Assembly: GCF_026212465.1 (NCBI RefSeq)
Contig: NC_080056.1
Span: forward strand, 12,174,075-12,238,074
Direction: 5' to 3'
DNA: 64,000 bases
Source of the DNA: Amaranthus tricolor
Taxonomy: Eukaryota > Streptophyta > Magnoliopsida > Caryophyllales > Amaranthaceae
The notes under the pieces: model-generated
The model's database searches: none
Seen by the model: the letters and a program-made list of their open reading frames with translations, nothing else
Told to the model about the DNA's origin: nothing
Translations under genes and position numbers: made by a program
In this document: positions 29,101 to 38,306 of the stretch, piece by piece
Layout of the letters: the number at the start of each line of letters is the position of its first letter
How positions within the stretch are numbered: the first letter of the stretch is position 1

Positions 29101-31749
29101 CCAAAGTGTAACAATGACCATTGAACATTTTACCAAGAGGCAAAGAGCCTCTCATTAATTGGTTCTGGATAAGACACGAGTTTTTGGATAAAATAACAGA
29201 ATTTGTACCATTCTTGCGTAATTGACTTACGGATATTAAATTAAATTGGAATTGAGGAATATACAAGTCATTTTTTAGGGTTAAACTATTGTTTAGTTTG
29301 ATGTCTCCAATTTTAGTGATAAGAAATTTGGTACCATCGGGAATAGTAATATGATGATGGAAATGGGTCACATCTTTGCAGTTAGTGAAAAAAGAAAGAT
29401 CATTACATATATGGTCGGTTGCCGCACTATCCACAATCCAAACATGTGTGGAAGTTTGAGAAATAAGACATGTACCTGCTAGGTTGGCGGTCGAATCTTG
29501 ATCCAAACAATCAACTTTGGACTTATCAAGTGAAAGATATGTCTTCCCAAAATAAGACAGTAGACTAATCAATTGTTCACGAGAAAGGCCAAAAGATGTA
29601 CCATCATGAGAACAGGCAATGTCAGTTGAGGCAGCAGCAACGTGAGGAGTGGAGGAAGGAGTCTTGGACTTGTTGGGATAGCCATGTAGCATAAAACACT
29701 GGTCAATGGAGTGGCCATTAAGTTTGCAATATTCACAAAAATAAGAGGATTTTCGAGAACTGGTGATGCACTTTGTTCAGTCGTGAGATTGAGATTTATT
29801 GTGGAATCCGTGATTATAGGACCTCTGTTTCTCCACCCCAAAAGCCAAAGATTCAGAAGTAACATGTTTTGTGCTAAGGTCCCTATGACACTCTTCTTGA
29901 AGTAACATGCGATACTCATCTTGGATGCTAGGTAGATCTTGTAACAAGAAAATTTGTACGAACTTGATTATATTGCTTGTCTAATTTCACGAGAAAGTGC
30001 ATGACAAGTTGATCTTGCTAAATTTAAAAAATTGGTTAGGGAATTGCAATTACAAACGACCAAAGGGGATAGATCATCAAGTTCATCCCAAAGAGCCTTC
30101 ACCCTAGTGAAATAAGTGGCCAAAGGCATACCATGTTCTTGGTAAGAATTAAGGAGCCTTTCTTGCAAGCAATAGATTTGAGAAGAAGAGGTTTTGTTGA
30201 ATCGTCCTTCAAGATCGAGCCAAATATCGTAAACTGTCTTGAAGTACATTACACTTACGACATACCTATCCAAGGATGTGATTAACCAACCGATAACCAT
30301 ATTATTACAACGATCCCACGCTTTTGATCATCAGTTGAATTTATAGGGGGTGGAGGCAATGTTCCATCAATGATACCAATTTTATTCTTAGCAATTGGGC
30401 CAATGACCATTGATCTTTTCCAATTACTAAATCCAGTGCCATCAAATACAGTGGAGACAAGTTTAAGACCAGTGGCATAGGAAGGATGAATAAAATAACT
30501 GGCATGATTTTGAGTTTAATCTAGCGTATGTTTAAAATTAGAAGACGAAATGTGGACCACATCATCATAACCAGAAGAAGAAGCAGCCATGTGTGTTCTT
30601 GAAAGAGAGGAGGATATGGAAAAAAAAAAATAGGATAGAGTTAAAGAAATGCAACGGATATTAAAATATGAAGGAAAGAATGTCTTGTATCTGATACCAT
30701 GTTATACTATGGAACTGGTATTGAAAGCAAAATGAAGGAGAAAACAGAGGCTATTATCTTATTATTATGAAAGAGTAGAGAACCTAATATATAAAAATTG
30801 GAATTAAGAAAATTAATCAAGAAAGATTAGGTGGCATAAGTATAACAAACTATTTAGCTAAAGCTGTACATACGAAACTATCTAATAACAAACTTTTTTA
30901 ATAACACCATGTTTAACATCCCTATAGTTCAATTGTTTGACTCTATATCTCATATTGTGCAGGCTGAGAAGGCTGCTTTTGAGGAGGCTGAGAAGAAGAG
31001 AGAAGAGGAGGTATGAGCATACTGATTTTTTTGTTTTCATTTTTGTTTGCACATTGATGGTTTTTCATTCACTTTTCTTTCTCATAACCTTTAGAAGTGG
31101 TTTGAATAGGACTGTGTCATGGTATAACTTTGAGAGGAAGGGATCTTTAGTTTTGTTCCTTAGAATAACTCTGCAAAATTTGTGGTTTTTGTCATCGTTC
31201 TCTTAAATAGGACCAAATATTATAATGTTTGATTTTATGGTTGATCTCACATTGATATATGTTGGGATTAAGCATTAAGCCATTACATCTATAATGAGCT
31301 TTTACCAGTTCATTTGGTTGCCTTTTTGTTTTGTTGGTCTTTTGGGGGTTCAAGTTTGTGGAATTTTGGGATTCCATCCTAGTTGAATTTGTTTCTGATA
31401 CAATATATTTGCTTCAAAACAGGAAACAAAGGATGATCCTGCTGATACAGATGTAAGTATTAAATGATAATCCAGTCCTGGTTAAGAATGAATCAGTTTG
31501 ATTGCTAATGGCATGCTTGTTTTCAGGTGGAGGATGAAGATGATGCTAAAGACTCTGATAAGGACGAGGGAGATGCTGATAAATCAGATGATCAGGAAGA
31601 GGATAAACATGTAAGTTCCAATCATATATATACCTAAATCGGCCATGTTTGCTATTTGTATGAATTATCTTAGAACAGATTCTGTACTATGTTCTATTTC
31701 CTAACATTAATGTTGATGCTGGTTGCTTGTTGTACAGGATGAACTGTGA
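17185..31749 (+). CDS. CRT: Calreticulin, ER lectin chaperone, 14 exons, HDEL; intron 9 donor mutated
   Basis: Calreticulin is the Ca2+-binding ER-lumen chaperone for glycoproteins. Exons: 17185-17287, 24487-24594, 24697-24889, 24983-25241, 25349-25405, 25524-25571, 25650-25736, 25850-25907, 26399-26466, 26545-26640, 30963-31010, 31423-31452, 31527-31610, 31738-31749; total 1,251 nt, 416 codons, the usual length. Visible parts: signal peptide ending PSNA; family signatures [15 protein letters not shown] and IMFGPDICG; a possible N-glycosylation site (NAT); a P-domain with three PEDWDD-type and three GxWxxPxIxNPxYK-type repeats; an acidic C-tail; HDEL split by the last intron. All introns are GT-AG except intron 9 (26467-26544), which starts AT; its 78 nt are open in frame. 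Introns 1 and 10 contain antisense copia elements. Whether functional protein is made is uncertain. Confidence 0.95.
17288..17805 (+). other. Calreticulin intron 1, 5' segment before the copia insertion
   Basis: AT- and T-rich intron sequence starting GTACTT. I see no ORF of note or regulatory motif. With 24068-24486 it makes up the pre-insertion intron of roughly 0.94 kb. Confidence 0.7.
17811..18353 (-). repeat. 3' LTR (left) of the intron-1 copia element
   Basis: 543 bp. It carries two copies of the GC-rich palindrome TCCGCGCCCCGCGGA (18242-18290) in an otherwise AT-rich LTR. The element-strand start is TGTTGTTTATGG. Confidence 0.9.
18639..21870 (-). pseudogene. pol: pol (protease, integrase, RT, RNase H) of intron-1 copia element
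   Basis: Protease: [10 protein letters not shown] near 21800. Integrase: [13 protein letters not shown] with [14 protein letters not shown] (21270-21430), RTDNGLEF near 21035, and TPQ*NGVAER near 20935-20965 with a stop before Asn. [17 protein letters not shown] region at 19870-20246 and the block 19254-19832 with [16 protein letters not shown] and YVDDML. RNase H: 18639-19220 with [25 protein letters not shown], ending near PFSKFKHCL. At least three stops or frame shifts separate the blocks. The catalytic residues of RT and RNase H survive. Confidence 0.85.
21880..23459 (-). pseudogene. gag: gag of intron-1 copia element, interrupted by a transposon and lacking its zinc knuckle
   Basis: Gag starts at about 23459-23453 ([30 protein letters not shown]) and reads to 22982. 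A 0.93-kb hAT-like element interrupts it, and gag resumes at 22037 ([31 protein letters not shown]). The frame ends shortly after KGKPKE. Copia gag normally has a CCHC knuckle between this point and the protease lead-in. Here the sequence passes directly, with a frame change, to [14 protein letters not shown], so the knuckle has been deleted. Confidence 0.8.
22046..22973. mobile_element. Nested hAT-like non-autonomous element with repeated GGACACG motifs
   Basis: About 930 bp inserted in the copia gag. Direct repeats TAGCTAG flank it at 22039-22045 and 22975-22981 (7 bp exact, 8 with one mismatch), and the gag reading resumes on either side. The ends are imperfect inverted repeats: left ACTGGAATACACGGACACG, right complement TAGGTTGCACTAAAACGGA. 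At least eight copies of GGACACG or CGTGTCC crowd both subterminal regions, as in hAT elements where transposase binds repeated motifs. No transposase is encoded. The superfamily is inferred from the 7-8 bp duplication and motif clustering. Confidence 0.6.
23501..24062 (-). repeat. 5' LTR (right) of the intron-1 copia element
   Basis: 562 bp, 19 bp longer than its partner because the GC-rich palindrome cluster (23932-23998) holds one more unit (containing ACGCGCCCTGCGG). The sequence just inside it on the element strand begins ATTGGCAGCTCAGG; this is the primer-binding position but does not match the usual initiator-tRNA-Met complement. Confidence 0.9.
24068..24486 (+). other. Calreticulin intron 1, 3' segment after the copia insertion
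   Basis: Ordinary AT-rich intron ending TTGTCTTAG before exon 2. Nothing else recognised. Confidence 0.7.
26061..26132 (+). repeat. Tandem 40-bp duplication in calreticulin intron 8
   Basis: A 32-bp string starting AAATTGGCATATGCTG is present exactly at 26061-26092 and again at 26101-26132. A simple recent intronic duplication. Confidence 0.9.
26699..26901 (-). repeat. 3' LTR (left) of intron-10 copia element
   Basis: 203 bp, ending on the plus strand with CCATGTTTAACA. It is clearly homologous to 30700-30918 with many substitutions, so older than the LTR pair at 32817/40183. Confidence 0.85.
26903..30590 (-). pseudogene. gag-pol of intron-10 copia element, RT core deleted
   Basis: Gag starts at ATG 30590-30588 and continues through 29968-30300 ([25 protein letters not shown]). 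Protease: [12 protein letters not shown] near 29440. Integrase lead-in: [18 protein letters not shown] near 29000, and C-terminal part at 28222-28653 ([26 protein letters not shown]). RT: 27418-27798, with [23 protein letters not shown] and [14 protein letters not shown], then a jump directly to RT C-terminal and RNase H sequence. The YVDD block is gone. RNase H: 26903-27299 ([40 protein letters not shown]). Confidence 0.82.
30700..30918 (-). repeat. 5' LTR (right) of intron-10 copia element
   Basis: 219 bp, with a short extra segment (AAACTTTTTTAATA) relative to its partner. It lies 44 bp before calreticulin exon 11. Confidence 0.85.
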
Positions 31750-32040
31750 GAAGCGGAGCAATATCGAGTTGTTAGGAAGAGAATTTACATTAATGGCTAC
31801 TCATAGCTGACCAGCAATTTTTCTGTCGTCAATTTTTAGCAATAGGTTTTTGGCAGGACACCAATTTACATTAAAGCCTTGTGTGATGGATTTGGTTTAT
31901 TCCATTCGGCGTATTTGGTGGATAATAGCGGCTGCCCAAAGATATTTATAGAGATCATAGGACACCAATTTACATTAAAGCTTTTGTATCTTTAGTTGCA
32001 TTTCAAGTAAATATAATCCGACGCTTCTCACATTTTTAGC
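31750..32040 (+). other. Calreticulin 3' UTR
   Basis: The sequence after the TGA has no ORF. A 23-bp string starting AGGACACCAATTTAC occurs exactly twice, at 31855-31877 and 31959-31981. Possible polyadenylation signals are near 32008-32045 (AATATAAT, AATAAG). The 3' end of the transcript cannot be fixed from sequence alone. Confidence 0.6.
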
Positions 32041-32811
32041 AATAAGAATTTTTAATTTGAGATGAGAAAAGTGAAATAATATGCATTTTCATAGACCACT
32101 AGATAATACTCTCTAACATGTCATTCGTGTGTTGTGAGATACGTTCCCATTTTAGTCTGTTTAATTTTGTAATTTTTTTTGGCAAATTCACTCTTATTAT
32201 TTTAATTTCTTCATGAAATTATAATTTATTTCGATTTAACTATTTATTTCTATTTTTTATTTGTTTTTGTCTTGTTTTCAATCTAATTTTTCTCTGTTAA
32301 ATTTTATTTATTTTTACACTAGGTGTAAAATAAAAGGGATAAAAAGAGTAGTATTTATGATTGACAGAAATATATAGCAGCTATCGACGAATAAAGTCTA
32401 CAATAGAACGAGTACTTACAATACCGTAGGAGTACAATTCAAGTATACATATACAACTTCTCAAAAGAAGACAACTTCTCAAATCAGTACTTAACGTTCA
32501 TCAGACAATTTGTTGTCACGTGTACAAAATACATGATACATCCAAGTCAAAGAAAAATATAATGGAGTTTTATCGAAGTTTTTATTTAAAGCATGTGCTA
32601 TTCAAAGTAAAATCTCAAATTTGAATTTCATTACCATGCTCCCTAGACCCTCCCCTTACCTCTAACAAGTGAAGGAAAAAGCAGTAGTTTGAAAGTAACA
32701 TAATTAGAAGTAAAATAATTTTGGGGAGCTTTAAATTCAATCGGTTTATTTTGGCATCTTGACCACTAAAACAGGATAGGCAGCGTGTGTTTTGGATTGG
32801 TTTGAAATCAG
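32041..32811. other. Intergenic AT-rich sequence
   Basis: No gene, repeat structure or RNA recognised in this 770-bp gap between calreticulin and the young copia element. Confidence 0.6.
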
Positions 32812-32816
32812 ATTTT

Positions 32817-33489
32817 TGTTGGGATTCGATGGATGCTTAAAGCGGAATTTCAGGAAACACTTTCCTAACATCTATCTCAGGATCATAAACATAATCAAAC
32901 ATATGAATCATATAAAAGGATTAGTCTATATTACCTTTGTAGCGTGAAATCCACGAAAATAACGCGATAAGATAATATTGAGAGCCTCAAACGTTGCTCC
33001 TCTATTCAGTCTACCGGAATCAATTGAACACCAACGTTTGCTAGAACGGAAGAGATTGTTTCTCTTGCTTTTTCTGGTTTTTCAATAACTTTAGATTGAG
33101 AATTGTGTATGGTGAGAGTTTAAATAAACATATTTATAATACTCACATCCATCGTCCCATTATCCCCACTTCTCCACTACTAGCATTATATCCTCATATA
33201 ATACTAGTAACCTAGGTCAAAAAGAAACCGATTCTTTTGTTAACCTAATTGGATCGCAAGCCCATACTCCTAATGGGCCCGAGTCATTTACCGTTCAATT
33301 GATTCTTTTGTAAGACCTTATAGGATTAATTATATTAGTTGTGGTCCAATTATTATTGACCCACCAATTATATTTATTCTCTAGCAAGCAAATATAATTA
33401 CTAATAATAATTAACTTTATTATCTTCATAAATATCCTATATATTTATATTTAGTAATTGTCGGAAATGTCTACGGACATATTCCTTCA
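32817..33489 (-). repeat. 3' LTR (left) of the young copia element
   Basis: 673 bp, plus-strand TGTTGGGATTCG...ATTCCTTCA. Same length as 40183-40855 and visually identical to it. Confidence 0.95.
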
Positions 33490-34262
33490 ATCTCCCACTT
33501 GTCCGAAGACAATTGCACAATTATAAATTCCTTAAGCCACTTAATGTGAAATTTGACAACACAGTGTTATTTCTCAAATTATGTTTCTTGATCTCTGAGT
33601 TCGAATTGTTCAACTAAGGATTAACCATTTAATCTTATTCCGCATGGCCATGCAATTTTCAATTCTCGCTCATCAAGAGGCCTACACACCAATCCTATCA
33701 CATAGGAGGACTTATTCATTCTTGTATGACCATAACTCCCACTCAATTCTTAGCCCACCTGATCACTGCCTTTATAGCCTCCTTTTACAGCACGACGTTT
33801 AACAGCGTCAAGGTTAAACTAATTATTTCGTAGTGATTAAGACATACTCATGTCTAAGGAATCCACTAAATATAAGGATTCGATTCTGCCCTTTCGAATC
33901 AGATTAGGTCAAGTCTCAATGCATCAGGTATGCATCCATGTAATAGATTAAACATCTCTATGTTTCCATAGCCCATGGAACCGAGCTATCAATTAATTAC
34001 ATGCTAATCTTTAATAAACCACTTATGTCCAATTTAGTGATTTAGATTAGGGACATTATATAAATTGTGATTTCAGTTCACTTATAGGGTTCCATTATCG
34101 AAACGTTTCCAATAGTCCTATTGAAAACACAAATTATATGAACATTTTATTTAATACTAAACCAAGCAATTAAATAAGAAACAAACCATTTATATTATTG
34201 ATAAACATTCCAAACATATGGTAAACAAAATTCTTAATAATTGTAAACATGAAGTAAACAAC
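33490..34262 (-). other. 3' untranslated part of the young copia element
   Basis: Non-coding sequence between the gag-pol stop and the 3' LTR. It carries the polypurine tract at its LTR end (complement of 33490-33502). Nothing else recognised. Confidence 0.7.
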
Positions 34263-37200
34263 CTAAAGACATTCTCCTATATGCTTAAGCCCCATAGACC
34301 TAGTATGACTCTCATGCTTCGGCTGAGGGAGTGGTTTAGTCAACGGATCTGCTATGTTATCCGTGGTATCAACTCTACTTATTATTACATCCTGTCTTCC
34401 AACAATATCTCGAATAAGATGGAATTTTCTTTCAACATGTTTAGATTTTTGGTGAGATCTAGGTTCCTTGGATTGAGCAATAGCACCTTCATTGTCACAA
34501 TACAACTTGATGCCATTCTCAATGCTAGGAACTACACCCAGTTCACTAACGAACTTTTTAATCCAAACAGCCTCTTTTGCTGCTTCAGCTGCTGCTATGT
34601 ACTCAGCCTCTGTTGTAGAATCTGCAACTGAACTCTGCTTGGAGCTCTTCCAGCTCACAGCTCCTCCATTCAGACAAAATATGAAACCAGATTGGGATCG
34701 GAAGTCATCTTTGTCAGTTTGGAAGCTTGCATCAGTGTATCCAGTGACAAACAACTCATTAGCTCCGCCATATACCAGAAATTTATCCTTTGTCCTTCTT
34801 AAGTACTTGAGGATATTTTTCGCTGCTATCCAGTGTGCATCTCCTGGATTGGACTGGTATCTGCTGCACATACTCAAAGCAAATGCAACATCTGGTCGAG
34901 TACATATCATAGCATACATGATTGATCCTATTGCAGAAGCATAAGGAACATTATTCATACGCTTGAACTCTTCTGAACTCGATGGGCACATAGTCTTGCA
35001 AAGTTTAATGCCATGTTGCATAGGAATAAACCCTCTTTTGGAGCTTTCCATTTTGAACTTTGTGAGAATCTTATCTATGTAAGTCTCTTGATTTAGTCCA
35101 ATAAGTCTCCTCGATCTATCCCTATAGATCTTTATTCCCAGTATGTACTCAGCCTCTCCCAGGTCTTTCATAGAGAAATGACTTTTAAGCCATTGCTTGA
35201 CCGACTCAAGCATATTTTTGTCATTCCCAATGAGGAGTATGTCATCTACATACAAGACCAGAAAGGTGATATTATTCCCACTTAACTTCTTGTATACACA
35301 AGATTCCTCTTCATTTCTAAGAAAACCAAACTCTTTGACTGCCTCATCAAATCTGAGGTTCCAACTCCTTGATGCTTGCTTCAATCCATAAATGGATCTC
35401 TTAAGCTTGCATACTTTCCTTGGATTTTTCGGATCTTCAAAACCTTGTGGTTGTGTCATGTACACATCCTCCTTTAAGAACCCATTTAAAAAGGCAGTTT
35501 TGACGTCCATTTGCCATATTTCAAAGTCATGAAAGGCAGCTATTGCAAGGATTATCCTAATGGATTTTAGCATGGCTACTGGAGAAAAAGTTTCATCATA
35601 GTCTATACCATGAATTTGTTTGAAACCTTTTGCTACCAACCTTGCTTTGAAAACACTAATGTTTCCATCCTTGTCTGTTTTCAGTTTGAAAATCCATTTG
35701 CATCCAATGGGTTTTACCCCATCAGGCAAATCAACCAAGTCCCAAACTTGGTTTTCAGACATGGAATCCATTTCAGATTTCATGGCTTCAAGCCATTTTT
35801 CGGAGTCAGGACTCTCCAAAGCATCTTTGTAACTAGTAGGCTCTTCTGATTCTAACATGGTTATTTCAGAGTTTTCAGTCAAAAGGAAATCAATATATCT
35901 TCTTGACGGAATTATTGTCCTACTAGACTTACGTAGGGGAACAACAAGAGAAGTTTCTGCCTCATTAGGTAGAGTGACTTCGCGTGGATTTTCTCCACTT
36001 GGGGCGGTAGGAGGTAAGTGCGTTGAATGCATTTCCTCAAGGGCATTATCATGCTGGAACGCCTCTGATGAGGTGTTAACCTTATCCATTTGTTGCTCAT
36101 CTCGAACTTCTTCGAGATATACATTACTCCCACTTGTTTTTCTAGAAATAAATTCCTGTTCTAGAAAAACACCATTGCGAGCAACAAACACTTTGTTTTC
36201 GCTTTGGTTGTAGAAGTAGTATCCCTTTGTCTTTTTTGGGTAACCCACAAAAAGACATTTGTCAGATTTAGGTGCTAGTTTATCAGATATTAAACGTTTT
36301 ACATAAGCTTCGCAACCCCAAATCCTTAGAAAAGACAACTTCGGAACTTTTCCCGTCCACATCTCATATGGTGTCTTTTCCACTGCTTTGGTAGGTGCTC
36401 TATTAAGTGCGAATGCAGCTGTATCCAATGCAAATCCCCAAAATGAAATAGGAAGATCAGCAAGACTCATCACTGATCGAACCATATCTAATAGAGTTCG
36501 ATTCCTCCTCTCAGAGACGCCATTTAATTGTGGTGTTCCTGGTGGAGTCAATTGTGAGAGTATGCCTCGATTTTTCAAATGATCATCAAACTCGTGAGAC
36601 AAGTATTCACCACCACGATCGGATCGTAATGCTTTTATTTTCTTCCCAAGTTGGTTCTCTACTTCATTTTGAAATTCCTTGAACTTTTCAAAGGACTCCG
36701 ACTTATGTCTTATGAGGTAAACATATCCATATCTGCTTACATCATCAGTAAAGGTTATAAAGTAGCTGTAACCACCCCGAGCCACGGTACTCATAGGTCC
36801 ACATACATCAGTATGTATGAGAGCTAAGAGGTCATTGGCCCTTTCACTTGTACCTGTGAAAGGTGACTTTGTCATTTTTCCCATCAAACAAAACTCGCAA
36901 ATACCAAATGATTCAAAATCAAATGATTTTAGAATTCCATCTTTATGAAGTTTCTCTATTCGTTTTGAACTTATGTGGCCTAATCGACAATGCCATAGGT
37001 AAGTGGGGTTTGAATCATTTGTTTTACGTTTCTTGCTGTCTATGTTATAGATGTGAGTTTCTAAGTCTAGCACATACAACCCATTTAATAATTTAGCTGA
37101 AACATAGAACATATCATTTAAATATGCAGAACAACAATTATTCTTAATAGTAAATGAAAAACCTTCCGTGTCCAAAACCGGAATTGAAATAATGTTCTTG

Positions 37201-38306
37201 GTGATGGCAGGAACATAATAACAATTATTTAGTTCTAAAATTAAACCAGAGGGTAATGTTAAAATATAAACTCCAACAGCTAAAGCAGCAACTCTTGCTC
37301 CATTTCCGACTCGGAGATCCACCTCACCTTTGCTCAAGCTTCTACTTCTTTTTAGACCCTGCACATTACTAGTAATGTGAGACCCACAAGCAGTATCAAA
37401 TACCCAAGAAGCCGAAGTCGCTAAATTAATTTCAATAACATATATACCTGAAGATAAAGCACCAGACTTTTTTTCTTCTAGATAGACGGGGCAGTTCCTC
37501 TTCCAATGGCCAATCTTGTGGCAGTGGTAGCACTCATGTAGTGCTGCTACTTTAGCCTTTGGAGTAGCCTTTGGTTTGGGAGAGGCATTAGTGGGAACTA
37601 CCTTACCATTGCCATTCCATTTAGGAACCCCTTTCTTCTTGAACTTTTTATTCTTTCTGACCATGAGCACATCTTTCAGTGCGGGTTCAGAAGGTAAGCT
37701 CCTTTCAGCCTGAATAAGCATACCATGCAATTCTGGCAAGGTTGCTTCCCCTCCTTGCATGTAAAAATTTAATCTGAAAGCATCAAAAGTTTCTGGCAAG
37801 GATCTGATCACAATATCAGTGGCCAGCTCTTTGGGATAAGGAAAACCCAACTTTTCCATGACTTGAAAATGCCCTATTAAGGCGAACACATGGGGTCCGA
37901 CGGGTTTTCCCTTGCCCAGTTTGCATTCCAAAAGTTTACAATTAGCTTCAAATCTCTCTAATCGAGCATTCTTTTCGAACATTGTTCTAAGTTGCTGGAT
38001 TATTGTGTAGGCATCAAGATTGTTAAAACGTTTTTGAAAATCATGTTCCATGCAAGCAAGCATCAGACATGTTACTTGCACAGAATTGGCCTCGAGATTT
38101 TGCCTAGCTCTTTTCTCTGCAACTGTTGCAGTTTCTGGCAGGGGTTCAGGGAGTGGAGTGTCAAGAACACTTTCCCTTCCTTCAGCTCTGAGAACAATTC
38201 TCACAGCCATTTCCCATTCAAGGAAGTTGTTTGCATTCAATTTGTCTTTTTCCAAGACACAGCGCAGGTTAAAAGCAGGAGTATTGTTGTTAGTTGAACC
38301 AGACAT
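34263..38306 (-). CDS. gag-pol: Intact copia gag-pol polyprotein, 1,347 residues
   Basis: A single frame encodes the whole polyprotein. Gag occupies roughly residues 1-250 (KLNANNFLEWEMAVRIVL near the start). The CCHC knuckle CYHCHKIGHWKRNC is at 259-272. Protease WVFDTACGSHI is at about 301-311; it has Asp-Thr-Ala-Cys where many copia proteases have Asp-Ser/Thr-Gly. Integrase follows with the HHCC finger (WHCRLGHIS, CEFCLMGK), HTDVCGPM near 500, RSDRGGEY near 560 and the Glu in NGVSERRN near 593. RT has QMDVKTAFLNGFL and YVDDILLIGND near 1018. RNase H has DSTTEAEYIAAAEAAKEAVW near 1232. All expected catalytic residues are present. Frames read in other registers across this span are shadows. 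Confidence 0.95.
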   Translation of the reverse strand: MSGSTNNNTPAFNLRCVLEKDKLNANNFLEWEMAVRIVLRAEGRESVLDTPLPEPLPETATVAEKRARQNLEANSVQVTCLMLACMEHDFQKRFNNLDAYTIIQQLRTMFEKNARLERFEANCKLLECKLGKGKPVGPHVFALIGHFQVMEKLGFPYPKELATDIVIRSLPETFDAFRLNFYMQGGEATLPELHGMLIQAERSLPSEPALKDVLMVRKNKKFKKKGVPKWNGNGKVVPTNASPKPKATPKAKVAALHECYHCHKIGHWKRNCPVYLEEKKSGALSSGIYVIEINLATSASWVFDTACGSHITSNVQGLKRSRSLSKGEVDLRVGNGARVAALAVGVYILTLPSGLILELNNCYYVPAITKNIISIPVLDTEGFSFTIKNNCCSAYLNDMFYVSAKLLNGLYVLDLETHIYNIDSKKRKTNDSNPTYLWHCRLGHISSKRIEKLHKDGILKSFDFESFGICEFCLMGKMTKSPFTGTSERANDLLALIHTDVCGPMSTVARGGYSYFITFTDDVSRYGYVYLIRHKSESFEKFKEFQNEVENQLGKKIKALRSDRGGEYLSHEFDDHLKNRGILSQLTPPGTPQLNGVSERRNRTLLDMVRSVMSLADLPISFWGFALDTAAFALNRAPTKAVEKTPYEMWTGKVPKLSFLRIWGCEAYVKRLISDKLAPKSDKCLFVGYPKKTKGYYFYNQSENKVFVARNGVFLEQEFISRKTSGSNVYLEEVRDEQQMDKVNTSSEAFQHDNALEEMHSTHLPPTAPSGENPREVTLPNEAETSLVVPLRKSSRTIIPSRRYIDFLLTENSEITMLESEEPTSYKDALESPDSEKWLEAMKSEMDSMSENQVWDLVDLPDGVKPIGCKWIFKLKTDKDGNISVFKARLVAKGFKQIHGIDYDETFSPVAMLKSIRIILAIAAFHDFEIWQMDVKTAFLNGFLKEDVYMTQPQGFEDPKNPRKVCKLKRSIYGLKQASRSWNLRFDEAVKEFGFLRNEEESCVYKKLSGNNITFLVLYVDDILLIGNDKNMLESVKQWLKSHFSMKDLGEAEYILGIKIYRDRSRRLIGLNQETYIDKILTKFKMESSKRGFIPMQHGIKLCKTMCPSSSEEFKRMNNVPYASAIGSIMYAMICTRPDVAFALSMCSRYQSNPGDAHWIAAKNILKYLRRTKDKFLVYGGANELFVTGYTDASFQTDKDDFRSQSGFIFCLNGGAVSWKSSKQSSVADSTTEAEYIAAAEAAKEAVWIKKFVSELGVVPSIENGIKLYCDNEGAIAQSKEPRSHQKSKHVERKFHLIRDIVGRQDVIISRVDTTDNIADPLTKPLPQPKHESHTRSMGLKHIGECL

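Larger units (their letters stand above)
26699..30918 (-). mobile_element. Defective Ty1/copia element in calreticulin intron 10 (antisense)
   Basis: A 4,220-bp element with short LTRs at 26699-26901 and 30700-30918. The element-strand primer site TGGTATCAGA (complement of initiator tRNA-Met) lies directly inside the 5' LTR at 30690-30699. A purine tract GAGGGGA precedes the 3' LTR. Short LTRs, this primer site and a gag beginning [12 protein letters not shown] suggest an Ale/Retrofit-like copia element (low confidence). I find no matching target-site duplication. The RT catalytic core is deleted. Confidence 0.85.
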
